A DNA stretch of 64,000 bases, from contig NZ_FXBQ01000001.1 in the NCBI RefSeq assembly GCF_900177545.1, positions 744,001 to 808,000 of the forward strand. Reading direction: 5' to 3'. The DNA comes from Maritimibacter sp. HL-12. Lineage in GTDB: Bacteria; Pseudomonadota; Alphaproteobacteria; Rhodobacterales; Rhodobacteraceae. Shown piece after piece: positions 54,615 through 63,120 of this stretch (within the stretch, counting starts at the first letter, position 1; every line of letters starts with the position of its first letter). The position numbers and the translations under genes are program-made. Under the pieces are notes generated by a model. That model saw nothing but the letters and a program-made list of their open reading frames with translations, did not search any database and was not told where the DNA came from.

Positions 54615-56641
54615 CGCAGGAGTGCCACCTGACCGGCGCCTCCGGATTGCGGCAGGTCACATTCCGATGCAACGGATGTGCCGCCTGACATGGTGATTTC
54701 GGCCGCGATCAACTGAAGGCACCCCGCGGACCCGGCATTGGCGCTGGCCCCCCCGGTCAAGGTGATCGGATCGTTGGGAAAGTAGAGCGCACCAGACATC
54801 TGGCTTCCGCTGGCCCCGGCGGCAAACAAGGCACCGGCGTTGCGCGACGGATCAAGCGGCCCGATCACGGCAAGATCGGTGAAGGGGCCGGATTGCGGCG
54901 CGGTGAAACGCACGTTGCTGTATCCGGCAGTGACGCAAAAGGCCTGATCGCGGCAACTCCAGCCGCCGGGCTCAACGCCCGCCGCCGAGATCACGAAAGT
55001 GGTGTTTTCGGCCTCGACGCTGATCGTTTCGCCGCCGCACATGGCGCTGCCGCCGCCGTTGCCGCCGAGATGCATGTATCCGTTCACGACATAAAGTCCG
55101 GCACCGAAGCGAATCGCACCCGAGGCTACGATCGACCCGTTGATCTCGTGGAGTTCCGCCTCGGGGATCACCAGGCAACTGCCGCCACCACCGCCGTCGA
55201 TCCACCCGGCGACTTCAAAGACGCCGTCATCGACATCGCCCATGAAGGTCTGCGACCCACCGCCGAGCGCAATGGCATCGCCATCGGAGGATGGGCCGAA
55301 ACGGAAGCTGTTGCCGGTGCCCGTGCCGAGGGTCAGGACCGAGCCACCACTGTTCCAGACGCCGCTTGGCAGGACAAAATCGCTGGGGCCGTCAAAGACC
55401 AATTCACTGGTGTTGCAGATGCTGTAATATGCCCCGCTGCAGTTCTGGGTCGACCGGCCGATGCGATAGGTGCCGGCGCCGAACTCGGTGATCGACCCGC
55501 CGCCGGTGTTGATGCCCTCGGCCACGTTGTAGGTGCCGCCGGCAAAGGTCATCCGCGCACCGTTGTTGCGGATGCCGCCCGACAGGTTGTAGATCGTCTC
55601 TTGCGACGCGCCCGGGTTGAAGTCCAGCGTCAGACCGCCGCCAAGCGTGATGCGACCGATATTGACGGTGGACAGGCCAGGGCAGGAAAAGGTCCAGATG
55701 TTGCCCGAATACGTGAACGACGCGGTGCAGCCAATCGCCTCGGCCTGGGCGATGGTGGCCCCCTGGTTCCAACCGAAGTCGATATCGGGGCCTGTCGCCA
55801 CGACCGCGAGATCGGGGGCCGAGAGTTCCTCCGTCATCGCGATCTGCTCACTGGCGCGCGTGATCGCATCGGAGCCGGCCAGCGGATCGGAGGTGGGTTG
55901 ACGCACGATCTGCGTCTCGCCGCCGTCGGGTGTCCTGATGGTCTGGCAGTATTCCGGAAGCGGGTGCGGCCCGGTATTGTAGCTGAGGTCTTCGGTGATG
56001 ATGCTGGTGCCGCAGGGAGCCTCGACCCCGGCGTTCGATGCAACCGCACAGTCTTGCGACTGAACCGAGGCACCGCCGGAGAGACTGATCCCGCTGCCAT
56101 CGGGATCGAGGGCCTGAATACAGGCCGGTGCGCCCCCCAGTGCGCCCGCCACCGCCGAGGCCACAACATCGACCGAGGTGTCGCCGCCCACGAGGCGCGG
56201 CAACAGGAGCAGCTTCGGCGCGGTGACCGTCGCACGGACGGCCGTCCCGGAGGCCGTCGGGATCGAGGCGTCGAGTTCGACGACGATTTCACCGTCGCTG
56301 AAGCCGTTCAGGCGCGCGACCCGGTTGGCAGCATCGACCATCGGGCCGGTGCCGCCGGTGCGAGAATAGGCAACGGCGCCCGCGTGCGCGGCGAGATCGG
56401 CGGTGCGCTGCGCCTCGGCGCGCACCACGAGGTGTTGGCCGTATTCCAGCGCCAGCCCGGCAAAGCCGAGCAGCACCGGGATCGCCAGCCCCGCAATGAC
56501 GGCAACCGCACCGCTTTCGCACTTGGTAAACGCCCCGACGAAGCTGCCTGGCGTTGCGCTTCGCAGCCCCGACGCGCCGGGCGCGAGGCCCTTTGCGACC
56601 GACGACAGGGCCGCGTACCTTCCCTTGCATTCCGGCGTCAT
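54611..56641 (-). CDS. TadG-like pilus protein with a beta-solenoid-type passenger
   Basis: 676 aa. The N-terminal TadG module has ESGAVAVIAGLAIPVLLGFAGLALEYG (TM 45-67) and RAEAQRTADLAAHAGAVAY. From about residue 215 to the end, short Gly/Ser/Asn/Thr-rich repeats (GGGLTLDFNPG, GGTYNVAEGINTGGGS, FGAGTYRIG, FGAGLYVVNGYMHLGG) recur with spacings typical of right-handed beta-helices. Usual TadG proteins end in a von Willebrand or short domain. First gene of a three-gene tadG-tadE-tadF-like operon. Confidence 0.85.
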   Translation of the reverse strand: MTPECKGRYAALSSVAKGLAPGASGLRSATPGSFVGAFTKCESGAVAVIAGLAIPVLLGFAGLALEYGQHLVVRAEAQRTADLAAHAGAVAYSRTGGTGPMVDAANRVARLNGFSDGEIVVELDASIPTASGTAVRATVTAPKLLLLPRLVGGDTSVDVVASAVAGALGGAPACIQALDPDGSGISLSGGASVQSQDCAVASNAGVEAPCGTSIITEDLSYNTGPHPLPEYCQTIRTPDGGETQIVRQPTSDPLAGSDAITRASEQIAMTEELSAPDLAVVATGPDIDFGWNQGATIAQAEAIGCTASFTYSGNIWTFSCPGLSTVNIGRITLGGGLTLDFNPGASQETIYNLSGGIRNNGARMTFAGGTYNVAEGINTGGGSITEFGAGTYRIGRSTQNCSGAYYSICNTSELVFDGPSDFVLPSGVWNSGGSVLTLGTGTGNSFRFGPSSDGDAIALGGGSQTFMGDVDDGVFEVAGWIDGGGGGSCLVIPEAELHEINGSIVASGAIRFGAGLYVVNGYMHLGGNGGGSAMCGGETISVEAENTTFVISAAGVEPGGWSCRDQAFCVTAGYSNVRFTAPQSGPFTDLAVIGPLDPSRNAGALFAAGASGSQMSGALYFPNDPITLTGGASANAGSAGCLQLIAAEITMSGGTSVASECDLPQSGGAGQVALLR

Positions 56642-57322
56642 GATCCTGATCCTGCACTGCTCGAGCCGATCTGGTTGGAATCCTGCATCGAACGGTAAAA
56701 CGGGACCTTACCGGACCCCGTTGCCGGGCTGTAGCTGTCCACATGGCCCGGACCTATGGACAGTCAGATCTTGCAGCGATTCGTGCTAGCGGAGGAACAC
56801 CGCCTCGCGCATCCCGTGGTCGAAGTGGTGGAAATCGCACCCTGACGGGGAGTTGCCGGCTTGCCCGAACCGCGTGGGCGAGATTGCCCGGACCGATGCG
56901 GGCAAAACCGCCCGCCAGATTGATTTCCCGAAGCTCGAAGGCAGGATCACGGGGGGCCGGATGGCGGTCGGAGGACGGCGGCGGATGGTGTTTTGGAGCC
57001 CTGGATGCGGGATGAAATTCAACAGTTTGAGCCCTTTACCGAGGGGGTTGGAAATCTGTCCGGGCAAGAATTCTGCCCTCGGAAACCCCGTGAACAGAAA
57101 CCATTGGCCGGATCGCACCGCAATGACTAGACTCCTCCACACCTCGAAATGCGCTTGGGAAGCATCCCGGGCGTCACCGCGGGCACGTGATCGCCGAAGC
57201 ACGACAGATCGCACACGCGCATTCGCAGGTTCAAGCTCGTCGCCACCGAGATTGAACGTCGGCTCTTTGGCCCAATCACCTGGAATTGCCTTCGCGCCGG
57301 AGAGAAGGTTGATGCGAAAACC
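56642..57322. other. 681-bp divergent intergenic region between tadG-like gene and hybrid kinase
   Basis: No convincing gene on either strand: candidate frames have poor composition and no ribosome sites. CTGTCCA (56735-56741) and TGGACAG (56757-56763) form an inverted repeat 94-122 bp upstream of the TadG-like gene. On the plus strand TTGGCC (57104-57109), an 18-bp gap and TAGACT (57128-57133) give a weak sigma70-like promoter 190 bp before the kinase. Probably two promoters with long leaders. Confidence 0.45.
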
Positions 57323-60300
57323 ATGAAAGTTGAAAAAATATTGCCGCGCTTCGTCGTGTTGCTATCCGCGTCGCTGGTGCTGGCTATCGCCGTCGCCGCG
57401 TATATCAGCGAGCGCCAGATCGCCGGGGAACGGTCGGCACAGCTCCGCAGCCGCGCCGAGGCCGCCTCGGAGGCATTCGCCCGCAGGCTTGATCACATGG
57501 CATCGACGGCGTCGATCCTCGCGTCGGCACCTTCCGGGGGCGCGGGCTGCGAAGATGCCCTTGCCTCGGCTCAAGCGGCCTTGGGCGGGGCCGTTTCGTT
57601 CATTGGCTTGGCAGGACCGGACGGGCGCGTTGATTGTGTCGCCCCTGCCGAGGCGCTGGCCCGGGATCTTTCAGGCCGGTCATGGTTTGGCGAAATGCGC
57701 GAGACCGGCACCACGGCCTACGACGGCCACCAGGTGAACCCGGCGACGGGCGATGCGGTCCTGCTCGTCGCGCGCCCGGTCGATGCGGCCAACGCCGACA
57801 GCGGCAATGTCGTCGTCTTGGGGGTCCGGCTGGACGGGATGGCGGACCCCATGCTGGCCGGGGTTGGCGATGGCGCGGCGGGGCTGGTTGTCACCGACCC
57901 GTCCGACACCGTCGTTGCCTCCAGCCTCGACGACGTGTCGATCGGCGCGCGGCTCGACGCGCCAGCGGCCAACGAGATCGGCCGGGCCGACCTTGCGGGA
58001 ACGATCCGCGACGTGGCGGTGCGCAACCTTGCCCTCGGCAACCGAACCTTCCACGTCATCGCGGTGTCGCCGGAGCGCGGCCTGCTGGCGGGGCCGCTCT
58101 GGATCTTCGCGGCGCTGGCGCTGCTAACGGTGCTGGTCGGGCTTGCGGCATCGCTCATCGCCGTGCGGCTCGCGCGCCGCGACAAGGATGCCCCGACCGA
58201 TGACGCAGCCCTTGATGAGGTGAAAGCCCTGCTCAGGGCAAAAACCGTGGCCCTGGATCAGGCCTGTGAACTTGCCGGGCTTGGCACCTGGACGCTCCTT
58301 CCCGATAGGGAATCGGTTCGCTCCACTCCGCACATGCGGGCGATCATGGGTTTTCCAGAAGAGCAGGAAATCGTCCGGATCGATGAATTCAGGGAGCGGG
58401 TGTTGCCAGAAGATCGGGGTGACTTCGATGCCGCGGTGATGCGCAGCCTGGAGGAACGCCGGACGACCGACGCCGAGTTCCGCGCCATTGGCGCGGACGG
58501 AGAGGTGCGCGTTCTGCGTTCCCGGACCGGGCCGAGCGGGGCGGTGCTGGACGACTCGCAAGACGGGATCTCGGGTATCGTGCAAGACGTAACCGACCTC
58601 AAGCGCAACGAGATGGCGCTGGCGCGATCCCTGCGGCTCGAACGGCTGGCCGGTGACACCGCGCGCGTCGGCGGTTGGCGCTACGAAATTGCAACGCGCA
58701 AACTCAGCGGCACCCGAGACACCGCGAAGCTGATCGGGCCCGAAACCGGCAATACCCTCCTGATCGAAGATGTTGTCGCCCGATTCACCGATGAGGATGA
58801 GCGCCTGCGGGTGGAGCGCGGCTTCTGGACCTGCGTCGGGGCGGGCAGCCGCTTTGACGAGATCGGAAGTTTCCGCAGGCTGGACGGCCAGGAAACCTGG
58901 CTGCGGGTGATCGGCGAGGCGGAGCGTGACGCATCTGGCAAGATCATCGCGGTCTACGGGGCAACGCAGGATGTGGGGGAGTTGGTCAGGGCCCGGTTTG
59001 CTGCCGAAGATATCCGGGCACTGCTGCAAACGATCGTGGACTCTCTGGGCGATGGTTTCATCGTTCTCAAGCAGGACGGCGCGATCCAGTACATGAACAA
59101 CAGGGCACACAGCATCCTCGGCGTGCACGACCAAAACCTTGTCGGTCAAAACATATGGGAGGATCTGCCGGCAAAGGTCGCCCCGAGGCTGAAATGGTTG
59201 GTCACCGATGCGTTGGAAACCGGCGAGAGCCAGAATTTCGAGGGTGAGATCGGCGTCAACGGGTCCTGGATTGCCGTTGCGGTGCACGTGACACCTGCCG
59301 GCGTTGCGGTCTATCTCAACGACAGGACCGAAGAACGTGCGGCGCGCGAACGCCTGCGCCTGCTCGACGCGGCGGTTTCGCGGCTGAACGATGTGGTGAT
59401 GATCACCGAGGCGCGCGAAATCAACCTGCCCGGCCCGCGGATCGTTTTCGTGAACGAGGCTTTCGAGAAAACGACCGGATTCTCCCGCGCCGAAGCCCTG
59501 GGGGCAACGCCGCGCATTCTTCAAGGACCCGACACCGAAAAGGAGCGTCTGAAGGAAATCCGCGACGCCCTCGAGTACCGCCGGCACGTGCGCGCGGAGC
59601 TGACGAATTACCGCAAGGATGGCACCCGTTTCACCTCCGAGATCGATATCAATCCGCTGTTCGATGCAACCGGAAACTGCACGCATTTCGTCGCCGTTCA
59701 GCGAGACAGGTCAAGGCGGCGGGATATCGAAGACCGCCTGCACGCGCGCGAGGAGCAGTTTCGCCTCGCGAGCATGGCGAGCAGCGACATCATCTGGGAC
59801 TGGGACATGAAAACGGGCTTGATCTGGAACAGCGGCGATTCCGATGAGGTCTTCAGCCCCTTGCTCGTGCATTGGCACGACGACAGCATTCCGGAACGGC
59901 GCATCGAAAACGCTCTTGAGCGTATCCATCCCGATGATCGCCTCAAGATCACCGAGAGCCTCAATGCATCACTGGCCAGCGACGCGGAATCGTGGCGCAT
60001 GGAATACCGGGTTTGGGGGGAAGATGGCGCGTGGCGCTATCTGAGCGACAGGGCGTTCATCGTGCGGGATGACGACGGCACGCCCCGGCGCATGGTCGGG
60101 GCCATGTCGGACGTCACCGACATGCGGGCGCTTGACGCCCAGTTGCACCAGGCGCAGAAGCTCGAAACCATCGGGCAGCTCACCGGCGGCATCGCGCATG
60201 ATTTCAACAACCTGCTCACGATCGTTCTCGGCAACTGCGATATCCTTCTGGACGATCTCGGCGACGACTCCCGGCTTCGCCCGCTGATCCAGGCGATCGA

Positions 60301-61291
60301 GGACGCGGCCGAACGTGGTGCCCGCGTGTCGAGCGACCTGCTGGCCTTTTCGCGGCGCCAGCCGCTCGAACTGCGCCCGACCGATATCAACAGGCTTATC
60401 CGGCGATCCGCCAGCCTGTTCAAACGCGCGATCGACGCCAGCGTGGAGATCGAATACGACCTGACCGACTCGCCGACCGTGGCCTATGTCGACCCCGACA
60501 AGATGCAGTCGGCGCTGCTCAATCTGATGCTCAACGCCATGGCCGCGATCGAGGAGGATGGCTGCATCATCGTCAAAACGCGGTCGGTAACGGTCACCGA
60601 TGGTGAGTTGCCCGACGATTGCGTGCCCGGCGAATACATCGAAGTCGATGTTGTCGACGATGGTAGCGGGATGTCGCCGGAGGTCGCGGATCGCGCGTTC
60701 GAACCCTTCTTCACGACCAAGGATCCCAGCGTCGGAACGGGACTGGGGCTCAGCTCGGTCTATGGCCTCATGAAGCAGTCCGGCGGCCATGCCAGAATCG
60801 AATCGGAACCCGGTGAAGGCACGACCGTCACGCTCTGCCTTCGGGCGTCCGACGAGGCGGAAACCGTCGCGCCAAGCGAAGCCCACAAAGCCCACGAAAT
60901 TAGTGGCGGCCAACGGATCCTCGTTGTCGAGGACGACACCGAACTGCGGACATTCGTGCGCACGGTGCTGAGCCGGATGGGGTATCGAATCGTCGAGGCC
61001 AAAAACGGAGCCGACGCCCTCGATCTTCTGAAAAAGCGCAGCGACATCGACTTGTTGTTCACCGACATTGTCATGCCGTCCGGCGTCAACGGCGTCGAAC
61101 TCGCCCGGGATGCGAAGAAGATGCATCCCGGCCTCAAGGTGCTGTTCACATCGGGCTACGCCCGCGAGGCCCTGCCAAAAGAGCGCCAGGCCCCGAGTGA
61201 CACACCGATGCTTCACAAACCCTTCCGCACCAAAGACTTGATCCAGATGGTGCAGCAAGTGCTGGCGGACAAGCGCACGCCAAGGGTCTGA
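57323..61291 (+). CDS. Hybrid sensor histidine kinase (Cache-PAS-HisKA-HATPase-REC)
   Basis: 1322 aa. N-terminal TM (about 9-28), a periplasmic Cache-like sensor (about 30-250) and a second TM (about 255-285). Several PAS-type domains lie between about 310 and 930; one (FVNEAFEKTTGFSRAEALG) is LOV-like in sequence but lacks the flavin-binding GRNCRFLQ cysteine. HisKA follows with H959 in GGIAHDFNNLL, HATPase with VVDDGSGMSPEV and GTGLGLSSVYG, and a C-terminal receiver with D1248 in LLFTDIVMP. It may send phosphate to the nearby response regulators that flank the Tad genes. Confidence 0.93.
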   Translation: MKVEKILPRFVVLLSASLVLAIAVAAYISERQIAGERSAQLRSRAEAASEAFARRLDHMASTASILASAPSGGAGCEDALASAQAALGGAVSFIGLAGPDGRVDCVAPAEALARDLSGRSWFGEMRETGTTAYDGHQVNPATGDAVLLVARPVDAANADSGNVVVLGVRLDGMADPMLAGVGDGAAGLVVTDPSDTVVASSLDDVSIGARLDAPAANEIGRADLAGTIRDVAVRNLALGNRTFHVIAVSPERGLLAGPLWIFAALALLTVLVGLAASLIAVRLARRDKDAPTDDAALDEVKALLRAKTVALDQACELAGLGTWTLLPDRESVRSTPHMRAIMGFPEEQEIVRIDEFRERVLPEDRGDFDAAVMRSLEERRTTDAEFRAIGADGEVRVLRSRTGPSGAVLDDSQDGISGIVQDVTDLKRNEMALARSLRLERLAGDTARVGGWRYEIATRKLSGTRDTAKLIGPETGNTLLIEDVVARFTDEDERLRVERGFWTCVGAGSRFDEIGSFRRLDGQETWLRVIGEAERDASGKIIAVYGATQDVGELVRARFAAEDIRALLQTIVDSLGDGFIVLKQDGAIQYMNNRAHSILGVHDQNLVGQNIWEDLPAKVAPRLKWLVTDALETGESQNFEGEIGVNGSWIAVAVHVTPAGVAVYLNDRTEERAARERLRLLDAAVSRLNDVVMITEAREINLPGPRIVFVNEAFEKTTGFSRAEALGATPRILQGPDTEKERLKEIRDALEYRRHVRAELTNYRKDGTRFTSEIDINPLFDATGNCTHFVAVQRDRSRRRDIEDRLHAREEQFRLASMASSDIIWDWDMKTGLIWNSGDSDEVFSPLLVHWHDDSIPERRIENALERIHPDDRLKITESLNASLASDAESWRMEYRVWGEDGAWRYLSDRAFIVRDDDGTPRRMVGAMSDVTDMRALDAQLHQAQKLETIGQLTGGIAHDFNNLLTIVLGNCDILLDDLGDDSRLRPLIQAIEDAAERGARVSSDLLAFSRRQPLELRPTDINRLIRRSASLFKRAIDASVEIEYDLTDSPTVAYVDPDKMQSALLNLMLNAMAAIEEDGCIIVKTRSVTVTDGELPDDCVPGEYIEVDVVDDGSGMSPEVADRAFEPFFTTKDPSVGTGLGLSSVYGLMKQSGGHARIESEPGEGTTVTLCLRASDEAETVAPSEAHKAHEISGGQRILVVEDDTELRTFVRTVLSRMGYRIVEAKNGADALDLLKKRSDIDLLFTDIVMPSGVNGVELARDAKKMHPGLKVLFTSGYAREALPKERQAPSDTPMLHKPFRTKDLIQMVQQVLADKRTPRV

Positions 61292-61487
61292 ATGTGCGCG
61301 CCGCAGCGGGCTGACATGATGGCCTGACCATATGGCTAGGCCAGGAAGCCAGCTAGTTTCCAGCCCTCATGGACCGCATCTTCCATCACAGACGACAGAC
61401 ACGTCCAGGGCGGTCGGGGCTTCGGTGTTCGAAGGCCGCTGTCCCTGCCGGCAAGGCCGGATCACACACGGAAGAAGGAAGCCACCC

Positions 61488-61664
61488 ATGCTGCAACTCA
61501 TCCTCAAACTCAAACGAAGTGAATCGGGCGCGACCGCCATCGAGTACGGCCTGATTGCTGCCCTTGTCGCCGTGGCGCTGATCACCGCGCTTACGACGCT
61601 CGGCACCGATCTTGCCGGCATCTTCGGTGATGTTTCCACCGAACTGACCACCGCCGGCGAATAA
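61488..61664 (+). CDS. Flp family type IVb pilin
   Basis: A 58-aa major pilin precursor. Leader MLQLILKLKRSESG is cut after G14; mature start ATAIEYGLIAALVAVALI contains E19 (position 5 of the mature protein) and the Flp-type E-Y pair. AAGGAAG precedes the ATG. Followed directly by its prepilin peptidase. Confidence 0.93.
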   Translation: MLQLILKLKRSESGATAIEYGLIAALVAVALITALTTLGTDLAGIFGDVSTELTTAGE

Positions 61665-61749
61665 CGGCTCTGGCGCGGCACCGCACCTGCACCAGCTTTC
61701 CCCCCCAGGTCGGGCGCAGGGCGGTGCCGCGTCGGTAGGACTAATCAAC

Positions 61750-62259
61750 ATGCAGGAGGGCATCGCGAGCTTCGCTCCAGTCTGGTTCATCGGCGGACAG
61801 ATCTTCGCAGGTGCCAGCGATGCAATCTGGATGCGCATACCCAATGCGCTCATTCTTTTTCTCCTGCTGGGCTACCTGATCAGCGTCGCGCAGACGCCAC
61901 AGGAACTGGCAGGCCCCGCCGGAAGCGCCGCGCTGGCGGTCGGGCTCTCGATCCTCGCGGGCGGATTATTCCTGTTCGCACGCGGATGGATGGGCGGCGG
62001 CGACGTGAAGCTGCTTGCGGTCAACGGGCTTTGGCTCGGACCCGCGGCAACACCGGCGATGCTCTTGTTGACCGCGTTGGCAGGTGGGCTCCTCACCCTG
62101 GTGATGCTCGCATGTCGCACGCTCGGCCCGTCGCGCCTCGAAGCCCCCCGGACCCGTGCCATGCACGATCCGAAGGCACCCGTGCCCTATGGGATTGCCA
62201 TTGCGACGGCGGCCATCGCCGTCGTGTTGCTACAGCCGAGGGCCCTTTTGGCGGGCTGA
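61750..62259 (+). CDS. Prepilin peptidase (A24 family, CpaA/TadV)
   Basis: A 169-aa membrane aspartic protease that processes Flp and TadE/F-type pseudopilins. Catalytic aspartates: D24 in GASDAIWMRIPN and D85 in WMGGGDVKLLA (GxGD). Several TM helices. Short form without the methylase domain, as usual in Tad loci. Confidence 0.9.
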   Translation: MQEGIASFAPVWFIGGQIFAGASDAIWMRIPNALILFLLLGYLISVAQTPQELAGPAGSAALAVGLSILAGGLFLFARGWMGGGDVKLLAVNGLWLGPAATPAMLLLTALAGGLLTLVMLACRTLGPSRLEAPRTRAMHDPKAPVPYGIAIATAAIAVVLLQPRALLAG

Positions 62260-62292
62260 ACGACCTCGGTCCCGCTGCTCGGAGGAACCGAC

Positions 62293-63063
62293 ATGCTTAG
62301 ACCTCTCATTCTGATCATAGCCCTCGGGTCTGGTGGTGCCGCAGCGTGGATCGCGGCGCAGGAAACCGCACCGCAACCCGCGGTCGTCGAGTCGGCCCCG
62401 ACAGCGACCGTGACCACCGCGGTTCTCGTCGCCGCGCGCGGCGTCCCGCGTGGGCAGAGAATGAACCCCGAGGATTTCCGCTGGCAGACATGGCCGGCGG
62501 GGGACGTGCCGTCCGAGTTCATCGAACGCGGGGCGCAGCCGGACGCCCTCGATAAGTTCACCGGCTATTTTGCCAACCGCGCGATCTCGGCTGGCGAGCC
62601 GATCGCGAGCTGGTCGCTCGCAGCGCAGCAAAGCGGCTTTCTGGCCGGCTCCCTCATGCCCGGCATGCGCGCGGTCGCGATCAACGTGAACGCCCAAAGC
62701 ACGGCTGGCGGGTTCATCCTGCCGCACGACCGCGTCGATGTGCTTCACACAATGAAAGCGGCGCGCGAGCCCGGCAGCTCGGAGGTTCGCAGCCGCACCA
62801 TCCTGCGCGGCGTTCGGGTGCTGGCCATCGACCAGACCACCGAAGACACCGAGTCCGGCACGGTTCTTGGCAAGACGGCGACGCTCGAACTGACGGATCC
62901 GCAGGTGGAAGCCGTCACCGCCGCTGAAGCAACCGGCACGCTTTCGCTGTCGCTGAGACCGTTCAACGAAAATCCCGACCAGGCGTCGATGATGGACATG
63001 GAGCCAACCAAGACGATCCGGGTCCGTCGCGGAACCAGCGTCGAGGACGCCGTCATCAACTGA
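62293..63063 (+). CDS. cpaB: Flp pilus assembly protein CpaB/RcpC
   Basis: A 256-aa protein with an N-terminal hydrophobic segment (LRPLILIIALGSGGAAAWIAA), SAF-type domain VTTAVLVAARGVPRGQRMNPED and the RcpC/CpaB region AVAINVNAQSTAGGFILPHDRVDVL. Thought to stabilise or gate the Tad secretin. GGAGGAACCGAC precedes the ATG. Confidence 0.9.
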   Translation: MLRPLILIIALGSGGAAAWIAAQETAPQPAVVESAPTATVTTAVLVAARGVPRGQRMNPEDFRWQTWPAGDVPSEFIERGAQPDALDKFTGYFANRAISAGEPIASWSLAAQQSGFLAGSLMPGMRAVAINVNAQSTAGGFILPHDRVDVLHTMKAAREPGSSEVRSRTILRGVRVLAIDQTTEDTESGTVLGKTATLELTDPQVEAVTAAEATGTLSLSLRPFNENPDQASMMDMEPTKTIRVRRGTSVEDAVIN

Positions 63064-63120
63064 CCTCGATCCATCGTCGCATTGCCAGCACAGCGCCCCG
63101 TTTGGGCAAAGGAACAAGAA

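Noticed and set aside
56786-57326. Open frames of 142 and 157 codons in the tadG-kinase intergenic region
   Set aside because: No ribosome sites, biased composition and mutual antisense overlap; more likely leader/promoter DNA.
59400-59720. LOV photoreceptor domain in the hybrid kinase
   Set aside because: The PAS domain is LOV-like around FVNEAFEKTTGFSRAEALG, but the following segment reads ATPRILQGPDT in place of GxNCRFLQ, so the flavin-adduct cysteine is missing.
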